DNA of 64,000 nt from Thermogutta terrifontis (GTDB lineage Bacteria; Planctomycetota; Planctomycetia; Pirellulales; Thermoguttaceae), in contig NZ_CP018477.1 in NCBI RefSeq assembly GCF_002277955.1, forward strand, positions 3,927,206 through 3,991,205, read 5' to 3'. How positions within the stretch are numbered: position 1 is the stretch's first letter; each line of letters starts with the position of its first letter. Of the stretch, positions 44,941 through 54,845 are shown in pieces. The position numbers and the translations under genes are program-made. Under the pieces are notes generated by a model. It saw nothing but the letters and a program-made list of their open reading frames with translations, did no database searches and was not told where the DNA came from.

Positions 44941-45120
44941 CCTTTTAACAGGGGCAATTTGTGGCGGATAAGTTGAGCTAATGAATGACCGCGTGTTGCC
45001 ACGTTCCGATCGGTTGATAATCGCCGGGGGCTTAAGACCTTAACTGGGGAGTCCGCGTGACGCCATCCTCGCTAAGTGTATTCCCCAGAGTCTTGTGTGA
45101 TAGGATCGAGAGTCAATCCT

Positions 45121-48100
45121 ATGTTTGGGCCAGTTGAGCGCAATCCGTCGTTTCCTGCCATCGAAGAGAAAATCATTCGGTTCTGGAAAGAAAACCAGAT
45201 CTACGAGCAGTCGCTGGAAATGCGGCGTGGCGGCCCGCGATTTGTATTTTATGAAGGTCCCCCAACAGCCAATGGATTGCCCCATCCGGGTCACTGCCTC
45301 ACTCGTGCGATCAAGGATCTTTTCCCGCGCTACAAGACAATGCGGGGATACTACTGCGAGCGCCGCGCCGGCTGGGATACGCACGGCCTTCCCGTCGAGG
45401 TGGAGGTATGCAAAGAGTTAGGCATCCACTCCAAACGCGATATTGAAGCCTTCGGGGTGGAACCCTTTATTCGACGGTGTCTGGAAAGCGTATTTCGCTA
45501 CACACGCGAATGGGAGCAATTGACGGAACGCCTGGGGTTTTGGATTCATCTCGAAGATGCCTATGTCACCTATCACCAGAGTTACGTGGAAAGTGTCTGG
45601 TGGGCACTGAAGAAATTGTTCGAGAAAGGCCTGCTTTATCAGGGCTACAAAATCGTCTGGTGGTGGGCGCAGGGGGGCACGGCTCTTTCTGCGGCCGAGG
45701 TCGGACAGGGTTACAGGTCGGTGGCCGACCCGAGTGTGTATGTGCGTTTTCCCCTCCTCGATGAGCCAGACGTGGACCTCCTTGTGTGGACGACCACCCC
45801 GTGGACCCTGCCAAGCAACCAGTTCGCCGCTGTTAAACCCGATCTCGAGTATTCTTATGTCCAATTTGAAGGTGAGCCGCGAAAACTCATCATTGCGACT
45901 GCGCTGGTGGATATGGTCGCCAAGAAGGTGGGCAAAAAGGCCACAATTGCAAAGACGGTTTTGGGATCTCAGTTGATTGGTCGCCGTTACCGTCCCCCAT
46001 TCGACTACTACTACAAAAAAGACGGAGAACGTGTGGGACGGCTGAAAGACGGCGGACAGGAGCATGTCGCATGGCGTGTGGTCGGGGCTGACTTCGTGAC
46101 GATCGACACTGGAACGGGAGTTGTCCATCAGGCTCCGGCATTCGGAGAAGTGGACTACGAAGTGCTTCTTCGGGAACAGGACCGATTCGTGGAGGGCGAA
46201 GGACCCCAGCTTATCTGCGCTGTGGCACCAGACGGAACGTTCACCGAGGAAGCGCCGGAATACCAGGGACGCTGGGTCAAGGACTGCGATCGCGACATCA
46301 TTCGGGATCTGCGCAATAGGGGGCTTCTCTTCCATTTCGAGCAGTATGTCCACGAGTACCCGTTCTGCTGGCGTGCGGAAGAAGATCCCCTTATCCAATA
46401 TCCTCGCAAGAGTTGGTTCATCCGCACCACCGCGTTCAAGGATAAAATGCTTGAAAACAACCGCCGGATCAGTTGGCACCCCGAGAACATCCGAGAAGGG
46501 CGATTCGGCAACTTCTTGGAGAGCAATGTGGATTGGGCGCTTTCTCGGGAGCGGTTCTGGGGTACTCCGCTTCCCATCTGGGTCTGCGAGAAAACCGGCT
46601 ACATGGAAGCAATCGGTTCCTACGCCGAACTGCTCGCCAAGCCGGGAGTGACCGGAATGGAGGTTTGGGAGGCGGCGAAAAAAGCGGACCCCTCACTGTC
46701 GGAGCATCTCAAAGTTCACAAGCCGTACATCGACGCGATCGTCTATGACTCTCCGGTTTGCCCCGGTGCAAAGATGCGGCGTGTACCCGACGTCATTGAC
46801 TGCTGGTTCGACTCGGGCGCCATGCCATTTGCTCAATGGGGCTATCCGCATCTGCCGGGCTCACGGGAGAAGTTGGCTGAGCAGTTCCCGGCCGATTTCA
46901 TCAGTGAAGCGATTGATCAAACCCGGGGCTGGTTCTACAGCTTGCTGGCAATCAGCACATTGCTTTTCAGCCCGGAAGAGGGCGCTCCCCCAGATGATCC
47001 CCGCCGGTTCCTGGAGGTGGATACGCCCCGCATTCCGTTCCCGCATCCCTATCGGCACTGTGTTGTGCTGGGCCTCATGCTCGGCGAAGACGGGCAGAAG
47101 ATGTCCAAGAGCAAACGCAATTATCGAGAGCCGCAAGAGATCTTTGATCGGTACGGCGCGGATGCTCTGCGATGGTACTTTTTCGCTAATCAGGCGCCAT
47201 GGACCTCCATCCGGTACAGCGAGCAGGCCATTCGTGAGAGCATTCCGGAATTTCTGCTCCGTCTCTGGAACGTGTATAGTTTCTTCGTGATTTATGCGCG
47301 GATTGACGGGTGGGATCCGGCGGAGCTTCTTAGGGGGGATGCTCGCAACCTCGAACATGAAGTGCTGGCCCAAGGGAAGGGATACCGGCCGATTCAAGAG
47401 CGCGCCGAATTGGACCGCTGGGTCCTCAGCGAATTGTATCGCACCGTCCGTCTCGTTTGCCAGTTCATGGATGAATACGACAACTTCGCTGCCTGCCAGC
47501 GAATTACCGAGTTTGTGGATGCGCTTTCCAATTGGTATGTGAGGCGAAGTCGGGCACGCTTTTGGTCGGGTAAACAGGATCAGGACAAACTCGATGCTTA
47601 CTGGACCCTGTATGAGTGTCTGGTCACTCTGGTCCGCTTGGTCGCACCGTTTGTGCCGTTTTTGGCAGAGGAACTGTGGCAGAATCTCGCCGTGGCTGTG
47701 TTCGGTGATCGCGTTCGGGGAAGTGTTCATCTGTGCGATTATCCCGGCGAGTATCCGGAGCTTGTTGACGAAGAATTGTGTGCCATGATGGGGGCGGTGC
47801 GCGAAATTGTTTCACTGGGTCGCGCTGCCCGCATGAACGCCAAATTAAAGGTGCGTCAGCCTCTCGCCAAAGTGGAAATTGTTGTGGCCGATCGCGAGCA
47901 GTTAGCGTGGCTTCAAGCGCACAGCGAACTGATCGCCGAAGAACTTAACGTCAAGAAAGTGGAATGGCGCGATCGGGCGGATGAGTATGTCTCGTACACC
48001 GTTCTGCCGGATTTCAAACGCTTGGGGCCTCGTCTGGGTAAGCTGCTGCCTGCGGTCAAGGAGTGGCTCAGCCGAGCCGATGGTGGGGCCCTTCTGCGGC

Positions 48101-48549
48101 AACTTGAACAGCAGGGCAGGGTCAACGTGCCGCTGCCAGCTGGGGAAATTGTCCTCGACAAGGAGGATATTCAAATTCGCTTGAACGCCAAACCCGGCTG
48201 GACGGCCGCACAGGGGAAGGTTGGGGTGGTGGTCATTTCCACGGAATTGACGCCGGAGCTGATCGCCGAAGGTCTGGCACGCGATTTTGTTCATGCCGTT
48301 CAGAACCAACGCAAAGAGTTGGACTGTGACTTTACAGACCGGATCGAACTGGGCGTGGAGACGGACGACGAAGAACTTCGGCAGGCGCTGCTAGCCCATA
48401 AAGACTGGATCATGAGCGAAACCCTCGCCGTCCGGTTTGATTTCGGGCGAATGGCGGACGCAAATCCCACCGAGATGAAACTCGGGAACTCGTCGCTCAC
48501 GGTTTACCTGAAAAGGGTGCCCGCAACAACTCCCGGCAGCTCCCAATAG
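45121..48549 (+). CDS. ileS: Isoleucyl-tRNA synthetase, type B (eukaryote-like)
   Basis: 1142 residues from the ATG at 45121; the frame extends upstream to 45076 without need. Class I motifs are HPGH (residues 55-58, the HIGH motif) and KMSKSKRN (660-667). The editing domain has [19 protein letters not shown]. Sequence and length match the eukaryote-like type B enzyme: [27 protein letters not shown], and no C-terminal zinc finger. Type B enzymes are generally insensitive to mupirocin. A second, type A, copy outside the window cannot be excluded. Confidence 0.96.
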   Translation: MFGPVERNPSFPAIEEKIIRFWKENQIYEQSLEMRRGGPRFVFYEGPPTANGLPHPGHCLTRAIKDLFPRYKTMRGYYCERRAGWDTHGLPVEVEVCKELGIHSKRDIEAFGVEPFIRRCLESVFRYTREWEQLTERLGFWIHLEDAYVTYHQSYVESVWWALKKLFEKGLLYQGYKIVWWWAQGGTALSAAEVGQGYRSVADPSVYVRFPLLDEPDVDLLVWTTTPWTLPSNQFAAVKPDLEYSYVQFEGEPRKLIIATALVDMVAKKVGKKATIAKTVLGSQLIGRRYRPPFDYYYKKDGERVGRLKDGGQEHVAWRVVGADFVTIDTGTGVVHQAPAFGEVDYEVLLREQDRFVEGEGPQLICAVAPDGTFTEEAPEYQGRWVKDCDRDIIRDLRNRGLLFHFEQYVHEYPFCWRAEEDPLIQYPRKSWFIRTTAFKDKMLENNRRISWHPENIREGRFGNFLESNVDWALSRERFWGTPLPIWVCEKTGYMEAIGSYAELLAKPGVTGMEVWEAAKKADPSLSEHLKVHKPYIDAIVYDSPVCPGAKMRRVPDVIDCWFDSGAMPFAQWGYPHLPGSREKLAEQFPADFISEAIDQTRGWFYSLLAISTLLFSPEEGAPPDDPRRFLEVDTPRIPFPHPYRHCVVLGLMLGEDGQKMSKSKRNYREPQEIFDRYGADALRWYFFANQAPWTSIRYSEQAIRESIPEFLLRLWNVYSFFVIYARIDGWDPAELLRGDARNLEHEVLAQGKGYRPIQERAELDRWVLSELYRTVRLVCQFMDEYDNFAACQRITEFVDALSNWYVRRSRARFWSGKQDQDKLDAYWTLYECLVTLVRLVAPFVPFLAEELWQNLAVAVFGDRVRGSVHLCDYPGEYPELVDEELCAMMGAVREIVSLGRAARMNAKLKVRQPLAKVEIVVADREQLAWLQAHSELIAEELNVKKVEWRDRADEYVSYTVLPDFKRLGPRLGKLLPAVKEWLSRADGGALLRQLEQQGRVNVPLPAGEIVLDKEDIQIRLNAKPGWTAAQGKVGVVVISTELTPELIAEGLARDFVHAVQNQRKELDCDFTDRIELGVETDDEELRQALLAHKDWIMSETLAVRFDFGRMADANPTEMKLGNSSLTVYLKRVPATTPGSSQ

Positions 48550-48780
48550 CGGGCTCGCTGACGAACGTAAAAGCCGCTTAAGGAATTGGGCTCTCAACCC
48601 ACGTTAACAAATGGGTTGCCGAGTCGGTCTGTGATTTCTTCTCTCGACTTCTTTTCAGCATTGCGGACCAAGCGTGCCCGCTTCCCGCAAAAATTGCTCT
48701 TGCACCCCTGGGGAAGAGTGAATAAAACCAAGCAACTCCTCTCAATGCCGCCGCGACCTAAAATCGGTGGGAGAAGCAGG

Positions 48781-50316
48781 ATGGGTAAACAAGACAAATC
48801 TACTGAACAAGAAACTCAAGAAAATCGGGAACGATCACAGGGTGACGGTCTTTCCAGGGATCAAGCCGACCCCTCCGAAGAGTTCCTGGAAGAACCGATC
48901 ACGACGCGATTTTCGTTCGAGATTCGCATTGGTTTGGCTGTTCTAGGTGTCCTGGGATTCATTTTGGCCGCCGTGGTGGCCTACCGATTGATGACCCTTC
49001 GCCCGAAGGAGACGGCATCGGTGCCCAGTGACCAATCTGCCGCCACGGAGAAAACAGACGCTTCTGGACAGATTGGGGACGGTGCTGGTGAAAAAAAGGA
49101 AAAACCGTCTCCGAGTCTTCCTCAGACCGAATCGACCGGTTCCAATCAACGGCCGGTGGCCGGATCGGAGGCACAGTCTCCACCGGGGACGGCCGTGGAC
49201 GTGGCGCTAACGGTGGGCGGAACGGCGGGAGAAAACGATCGCCATGCCACAGCCGGTTCTAACGCGGCGTCACAGATGGCCTCCCATTCAGAGACGGCCT
49301 GGCCGGTCGTTCCACCGCTGAACCTAAACGACGGCCCGACTCCACGGGAGGAGTCGAACTCGCCGCCTGGCGCACCCTTCGGGAGTACATCGCTCAATTC
49401 GGGATACCATGCACTGGAGCCGAATCAGCCCGTGGCGACAGAGCAGCCTCAGGCCGTCCCGCCTCTTCCCTTTGGACAGCCGGACAACACCGCCGGGAAC
49501 GGAACCACCGAGAGTTCCGATTTACCCGATCAAGGATTCACCGCGGGTTGGAGTCTGAGCGGGCCAGGTCAGAATTCGCAGGCCATGGCCAATGATCCGA
49601 TCGCAACAGCCAATTCTTCGATGTCAAGCGGTATGGCCAGGTCCTCACCAGATGCGGGCGGGCAGTCGACAGGAGGGACAAAATCACTGGATTACAGCGC
49701 CACCCGTTTTGGGGGGATACCTTTCGGTCAGCAGTCGGAGACACTACCCGGCGGTGTCCCCGGTGATTTCTTTGCCGGGGCACCTCCACTGAGCTCGGCG
49801 GCGGGCATCCCCAACAGCCCGGCGCAAGTGGGTAGTCCTAACCCGCAGCAATCTCAATGGCCCACCAGCCCCAGCCCGCCGTTCGGAGCGCAAAGTGGAG
49901 TCGGGTCGATTCCTGCCCAGCCTTCCCAGTTGCCTGTGGCAGAGGCGGGAAACCCGGTTGCACCCTCCGGTACGGGGCCTACCACGGTGCCGCCCGCATG
50001 GTCAGGAACTCCAACACCGGCTGGTTCGTCGGCAATCCCGTCGACACCACCGCTTGTCGCCGACCGTGGCGCTATCACGCCGCCTTTCTCTACGAATTCC
50101 ACCGTGAGTCGGCGAACCTACACGGTGCAGCAAGGGGAAACGCTTTTTGATATCGCCCGACAGCAACTCGGAAAGGCGTCCCGCTGGGTGGAAATCTATC
50201 AGTTGAACCGCGACCTTCTCGGCGAGAAGCTTGAGAACTTCCGCCCTGGTATGACGCTCCTGCTTCCTGAGGAGCCGGTTTCAGCCCAGGCGACGGGAAA
50301 CATTCTCCGGCAGTAG
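48781..50316 (+). CDS. Membrane-anchored LysM protein with long disordered linker
   Basis: 511 residues from the ATG at 48781, with GGGAGAAGCAGG upstream. A charged cytoplasmic N-terminus is followed by one transmembrane helix (about 49-70). About 370 residues rich in Pro, Ser, Gly, Thr and Gln form a flexible periplasmic linker. A LysM domain ends the protein (about 446-497, RTYTVQQGETLFDIARQQLG), which binds peptidoglycan or chitin-like glycans. The linker length could span the periplasm. It lies 231 bases after ileS. Confidence 0.85.
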   Translation: MGKQDKSTEQETQENRERSQGDGLSRDQADPSEEFLEEPITTRFSFEIRIGLAVLGVLGFILAAVVAYRLMTLRPKETASVPSDQSAATEKTDASGQIGDGAGEKKEKPSPSLPQTESTGSNQRPVAGSEAQSPPGTAVDVALTVGGTAGENDRHATAGSNAASQMASHSETAWPVVPPLNLNDGPTPREESNSPPGAPFGSTSLNSGYHALEPNQPVATEQPQAVPPLPFGQPDNTAGNGTTESSDLPDQGFTAGWSLSGPGQNSQAMANDPIATANSSMSSGMARSSPDAGGQSTGGTKSLDYSATRFGGIPFGQQSETLPGGVPGDFFAGAPPLSSAAGIPNSPAQVGSPNPQQSQWPTSPSPPFGAQSGVGSIPAQPSQLPVAEAGNPVAPSGTGPTTVPPAWSGTPTPAGSSAIPSTPPLVADRGAITPPFSTNSTVSRRTYTVQQGETLFDIARQQLGKASRWVEIYQLNRDLLGEKLENFRPGMTLLLPEEPVSAQATGNILRQ

Positions 50317-50325
50317 AAGAGAACG

Positions 50326-51723
50326 TCAGTGGTTGCTCCGGGGATTTCGGCAGGGGCGGGTTAAAACAACTCGAACATCACAGACATTCGTATGCGTGGG
50401 GCCTGTCCGCAGTAGCGCTCCGAGGGGCTCAAAAAAATGATATGCGTCGTTGCGGAAGAGAAAATCTGAAGGTGAAAACCCAAGTTTTTTGGCCTGCTCA
50501 ATCACAGCACGATCGACAAAGGCCCCAGCAGCATCTGTGGGTCCATCTTCACCGTCGGTCCCGGCCGAGAGAATGATCACTTCGGGCGGCATCGTCTCCC
50601 ACAGGAATTCCGCGGCTGCCAAGACGAGTTGTTGATTACGGCCGCCCAAGCCCCTGATTTCCGGTGGGGCCAGGCGAACGACGGGTTCGCCCCCGCTGAT
50701 TCGACAGCGAGGACCGGATGCAGCAATCATTTCCAGAGCCGCTTTTGCCAGTTCACGCCCCACCTCCTCCGCTGGGCCTTCCAATTTCGCGGCACTTTCA
50801 GCCTCTACTTGGTATCCCAATTCGCGTGCTCGGGCCGCCGCCGCATTAACAGCCGTCCGATTATTGCCAATCACGAAATTGAAAACTTGACTTTGGGGCT
50901 CAATGTGTTCTCCACAGGTGGCGGCCTTTCTTTCCAGGATGTGGAAAATCTCCTTGGGCAGCCCAGCCTCGCGGGCATGGTACTTGTTGAGAATCTCCAG
51001 CGCGTCTTGCGGCGTCGCGGTGTCTGGCACCGTTGGACCGGAAGCAATGACATCCAGCGGATCACCCAGAACATCCGAGATGATGAGCGAGACCACCCAA
51101 CCGGCACGGCAATATCGCAAAAGACCACCGCCCTTGATCCGACTGAGTTGTTTCCGCACCGTGTTGAGTTCAGTAATATTGGCACCGGCGGCACTGAGAA
51201 ATCGTGTCACCGCTTGCTTGTCTTCCAGTGTGATTCCTGCAATAGGGGCGGGCAGTAGTGCCGATCCCCCACCAGAGAGCAGACAGATGCAGAGGTCGCT
51301 CGGCTCAAGTTGCTGCACGAGCTCCAGAATTCTTTCGGTGCCGTAAACGGCTTGAGGGGTCGGCTCGTTACAACCGGTGGGGCGAGCCCCGTGGAGGTGA
51401 ATCCAGCGCGTGGGGCGAACACAGTCATTGGGAACGTTCACCCACCCAGTCAATTGCTTGGCCTGCGCAACTTCCTCAGGAATCGCGTTTTCCAGACCGG
51501 CGGCCATTCCAGCCCCCGCCTTTCCTGCTCCTACCACCACGATCCTGCGGACACTTGCCAGGTCCAGCGTCAATTCGGTAGGAACCCCGAACTCGATCTG
51601 ACGCTGCGTTACCCGCACCCATCGCTGGACAAGAGTGTCGGCTTGGACCGCCTTCAATCCTGCCGTCCAAATTTCGATGGCGTGATCCCGACCGAGTTGA
51701 ATAACATCACCAGAATCAGGCAT
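50326..51723 (-). CDS. Glycerate 2-kinase, GckA/MOFRL type
   Basis: 465 residues from the ATG at 51723. It phosphorylates D-glycerate to 2-phosphoglycerate. The N-terminal DUF4147 domain has RIVVVGAGKAGAGMAAGLE and LLSGGGSALLPAP; the C-terminal MOFRL domain has GLGGRNQQLVLAAA, LSAGTDGEDGPTDAAGAFVD and LLRTGPTHTNVCDVRV, all hallmark blocks. Glycerate is a product of the serine cycle and of hydroxypyruvate reduction, but no such gene adjoins. It is convergent with the LysM gene, with only nine bases between. Confidence 0.93.
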   Translation of the reverse strand: MPDSGDVIQLGRDHAIEIWTAGLKAVQADTLVQRWVRVTQRQIEFGVPTELTLDLASVRRIVVVGAGKAGAGMAAGLENAIPEEVAQAKQLTGWVNVPNDCVRPTRWIHLHGARPTGCNEPTPQAVYGTERILELVQQLEPSDLCICLLSGGGSALLPAPIAGITLEDKQAVTRFLSAAGANITELNTVRKQLSRIKGGGLLRYCRAGWVVSLIISDVLGDPLDVIASGPTVPDTATPQDALEILNKYHAREAGLPKEIFHILERKAATCGEHIEPQSQVFNFVIGNNRTAVNAAAARARELGYQVEAESAAKLEGPAEEVGRELAKAALEMIAASGPRCRISGGEPVVRLAPPEIRGLGGRNQQLVLAAAEFLWETMPPEVIILSAGTDGEDGPTDAAGAFVDRAVIEQAKKLGFSPSDFLFRNDAYHFFEPLGALLRTGPTHTNVCDVRVVLTRPCRNPRSNH

Positions 51724-52070
51724 GGCGAAAAACCTTCGTTGCCCCCAGATCCACACTAATGTGCGTTTCGATTCCTTGTGGAACCATTGGTGAGTTTATA
51801 GCACACCCACGGCCATGCAAAAAAGAGGTGTGGCGAGGATTAGGTCCATGGCTTCGCGATGCCGTGCAAGCGATTCATCAAAAGTCAATGAAAATCTGAC
51901 CACCTCGGCCGTTTTCGGCGTGTTGTACGGATAATTCATGAATTGCCTCCCGGGCGTCTTCGAGAGTGTACCGTGCCGGCAACCACTTCGGTACAATCAG
52001 TGCGTTGACACGCGGGATGCTTGGTCGCTCCTTCTGCGTTCTTGCTTGGTGCGTTGGCGCGAGGTGACAC
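51724..52070 (+). other. Divergent spacer with dispersed palindrome copy C
   Basis: About 347 bases between the divergent kinase and DUF4832 genes, holding palindrome copy C. No other feature is recognised. Confidence 0.45.
51928..51949 (-). repeat. Dispersed palindromic element, copy C
   Basis: AATTCATGAATT at 51933-51944 is a perfect 12-base palindrome, flanked by GG on the left and CC-type bases on the right. Minus-strand reading: TTCATGAATTATCCGTACA, matching the family consensus at most positions. Confidence 0.6.
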
Positions 52071-53519
52071 ATGAAGAGCACGTGGTGGATTCCAGTCAAT
52101 GTGTGCGCGTTGACTTTAGTCAGCAGCCTTGTTTCCGGGGAAGAGGCGCGATGGGTGACCGTTCATCCAGTCGAAATTGAGGACATCCTTGCCAACCCTG
52201 GAATGGGATGGGAAACTTTTCATCGCACGGCTGCCAATGATCGCAATCTCCCGGAGTGGATTCCCTCTACTGTGCATTACCTTCGATGGGGATGGGGCGA
52301 GCTCGAGCCGGCGCCCGGGCGACTCAACGTGGAGCTTCTTGATAAGGTTCTCGCAGAAACGAGATCGGCCGGTCAAAAGCTGGCTTTTCGGGTGATGTGT
52401 TGCTCCACAACGCGTGGACGGCCCTATCATCCGCGCTGGCTTCGAGACGTTGGCGGTCGGGTTATCACCACGCGTTACGGAGATATTCAAGGACTCGAGG
52501 TTCCCGATCTGGATGACCCCGTCACTCTCAATGCCCATCTGAATTTTATCCGGCGTCTCGGGGCAAAATACGACGGCCATCCGGATCTGGACCATGTCGA
52601 TTTGGGATCGGTGGGTTGGTGGGGAGAATGGCACATGAGTAATTCCGAACCCGCCCGCATGCCGCTTCCCGAGAATCAGCGAAAAATCATCGATACCTAT
52701 CTGGAATCATTTCGAAAGACGCCGCTTCTGATGCTCATTGATGGTCCCGAGATGCTACACTATGCGACGAGCCGTGGGACCGGTTGGCGGGCGGATTGCT
52801 TGGGAGACATGGGTGGATTTTCCCGAAATTGGTGCCATATGCGCAACGCTTACCCCGACACCTTAAGCAAAGCGCAGGCCATCGATGTTTGGGAGACGGC
52901 CCCTGTAGCCTGGGAGACCTGCTGGGATATTCGCAAATGGGTTGAGGAAGGCTGGTCCTTACGGTACATCTTCAACTACGCGCTGGCCCTCCACGGTTCC
53001 TATTTCAACAACAAATCGGCTCCCTTACCACCAGGTGACGAAGTGCGTGAGGAGGTGACTCGATTTCTCCGGCGGTTGGGCTACCGGCTGGTCATTCGGG
53101 AATTACGACATCCCACAATGGTTCGTGCTGGCGAGAATCTATCTGTGACAATGGTTTGGCAAAACGTTGGCTCAGCCCCATGCTATCGGCCGTATAGGGT
53201 GGCTTTTCGACTGACAGGGCCTTCTGGAAAGACGTTCATCCATGTCGGTGAGAAGACTGTGCGGGAAATCTTGCCCGGAGAGGTCGAAGTCTTCACGCAA
53301 AGTTTCATGCAAAATCCCCCCGACTTGCCACCAGGAAAGCCGGTCACGTTCGAAGAGATAGTCCCCATTGAGCGCACGCTGGAGCCCGGCGAGTATTCCC
53401 TGGCCGTTGGCGTCGTGGACGGTGCGGACAGTCAAAAGCCGGTTGTCCAACTTGCTATTGCTGGAAAGGACGCGGACGGCTGGTATCCTCTATCCAGAGT
53501 ACTTATTGCCTCGCCGTGA
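52071..53519 (+). CDS. Secreted DUF4832-type glycan-active barrel protein
   Basis: 482 residues; GAGGTGA stands five bases before the ATG. A Sec signal peptide ends near residue 23. LANPGMGWETFHR is the usual opening of DUF4832/DUF4874 proteins, followed by a barrel with LRWGWGELEPAPG, DLGSVGWWGEWHMSN (a candidate catalytic Glu) and LGDMGGFSRNW. An immunoglobulin-like beta domain (about 345-482, NPTMVRAGENLSVTMVWQNVG-type) ends it. Such proteins are considered likely glycoside hydrolases, without a proven substrate known to me. It fits the other exported carbohydrate-related genes in this window. Confidence 0.82.
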   Translation: MKSTWWIPVNVCALTLVSSLVSGEEARWVTVHPVEIEDILANPGMGWETFHRTAANDRNLPEWIPSTVHYLRWGWGELEPAPGRLNVELLDKVLAETRSAGQKLAFRVMCCSTTRGRPYHPRWLRDVGGRVITTRYGDIQGLEVPDLDDPVTLNAHLNFIRRLGAKYDGHPDLDHVDLGSVGWWGEWHMSNSEPARMPLPENQRKIIDTYLESFRKTPLLMLIDGPEMLHYATSRGTGWRADCLGDMGGFSRNWCHMRNAYPDTLSKAQAIDVWETAPVAWETCWDIRKWVEEGWSLRYIFNYALALHGSYFNNKSAPLPPGDEVREEVTRFLRRLGYRLVIRELRHPTMVRAGENLSVTMVWQNVGSAPCYRPYRVAFRLTGPSGKTFIHVGEKTVREILPGEVEVFTQSFMQNPPDLPPGKPVTFEEIVPIERTLEPGEYSLAVGVVDGADSQKPVVQLAIAGKDADGWYPLSRVLIASP

Positions 53520-53533
53520 GACCGGGCCGCCGT

Positions 53534-54697
53534 TCACCGCAACACATGTTTTCGTAACTGCTGGGAGACCCGCGCAATGGTGTGAGCGGCAGTACGGAGC
53601 TCTTCCGCCGTGGTCTTGGGGCCGAAGCTGACTCGCAGGGAACTTTTCACAATTTCCCGGGGGATGCCGAGAGCAAGTAGGCTGGGGGAAGGTTCCGGAG
53701 ATCCGCTCGAGCAGGCTGAGCCAATGGAGCAGCAGACTCTCTCCAGGTCAAGTGCGGTGAAGAGGAACTGATTATCAATCCCAGGGATCGCCAGGTTCAC
53801 AGTCTGAGGCAACCGCGGCGCTTCCTCCCCGTGGATGATGAGATCGGGAATCAGTGCTTTGAGGGTTTGCTCAAACTCCTGCCGAAGAGCGGTCATTCTT
53901 GCCACGTTGTCTTGCAGTTCCGCAACGGCCAGGGCAAGTGCGGTTTCCATTCCCACGGCAAGGGCGACACTTTCCGTGCCGGGACGCAGCCCATCCTGCT
54001 GTTCGCCGCCAAACAGGATAGGCCGCAGAGGTGTCCCGCGTTTGACAATAAGGGCGCCGATTCCCAGCGGGCCACCAAACTTGTGCGGGGTCACAGTCAT
54101 GGCGTCCGCATCAAAATCGCGAAAGGACACGGGCATCTTGCCAACCGCCTGTACGGCGTCAGTGTGAAAAGGCACTCCGTGGCTGTGACAGATTGCCGCG
54201 ATTTCGGCGATCGGCTGGATAACCCCCGTCTCATGGTTTGCGGTCGTCACACTAACCAGAGCCACCTGAGGATCAATCCATCGCCGAAGCGACTCCACGT
54301 TGACAACCCCGTTCGGGTGGACGTCGAGGGTATCCAAACGCCATCCCCAGTCGACGAGTGTCTCGGCAGCCCGCAGCACGCTGGGGTGTTCGATCGACGA
54401 GATGATGATTCGACCCGGCATCCCTTCAGTTCGCGCCAGAGCGATGCCCAAGATAGCGAGGTTATTGGCCTCTGTTCCGCCACTTGTGAAAATGAGGCGA
54501 TCTCCCTCGCGTGTGGGCTTGGCACCTAACAGGTCGAGGATGTGGTCTCGGGCTTCTTCCAGGCGTTTTCTGGCGGCCCGTCCGAACTGATGCTGGCTGG
54601 CCGGATTGCCTGGGAAGTTTTTCCACACATGGACCATTGCCTCGACGACCTCCCGGCGAATCGGGGCCGTCGCATTGTAATCTAGGTAGATCGCCAT
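53534..54697 (-). CDS. Cysteine desulfurase, NifS/IscS family
   Basis: 387 residues. It mobilises sulfur from cysteine with pyridoxal phosphate for iron-sulfur clusters or thiolation. YLDYNATAPIR at the N-terminus, FTSGGTEANNLAI, HTDAVQAVGKMP, the PLP Lys in VTPHKFGGPLG and the persulfide Cys in GSACSSGSPEPS are all visible. No iscU or transcription regulator is adjacent, so it is a stand-alone copy. It is convergent with the DUF4832 gene, with 14 bases between. Confidence 0.94.
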   Translation of the reverse strand: MAIYLDYNATAPIRREVVEAMVHVWKNFPGNPASQHQFGRAARKRLEEARDHILDLLGAKPTREGDRLIFTSGGTEANNLAILGIALARTEGMPGRIIISSIEHPSVLRAAETLVDWGWRLDTLDVHPNGVVNVESLRRWIDPQVALVSVTTANHETGVIQPIAEIAAICHSHGVPFHTDAVQAVGKMPVSFRDFDADAMTVTPHKFGGPLGIGALIVKRGTPLRPILFGGEQQDGLRPGTESVALAVGMETALALAVAELQDNVARMTALRQEFEQTLKALIPDLIIHGEEAPRLPQTVNLAIPGIDNQFLFTALDLERVCCSIGSACSSGSPEPSPSLLALGIPREIVKSSLRVSFGPKTTAEELRTAAHTIARVSQQLRKHVLR

Positions 54698-54845
54698 AAC
54701 CCAATGACCGTGATACTGCTAGGAAACTCGACGGTGCGACTCTATCCATTTCTATCGCATTTTACGGATAATTGAGCGGTTATGAAATGAGATCAGGTGA
54801 GAAAAGATGCCCTGACTCGATACCAAACGATTATTCCTTATTAAG

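Noticed and set aside
45418-46479. 353-residue minus-strand open frame within ileS
   Set aside because: It lies antisense to the catalytic and editing part of a clear synthetase gene and its translation has no motifs; GC-biased codons leave such shadows open.
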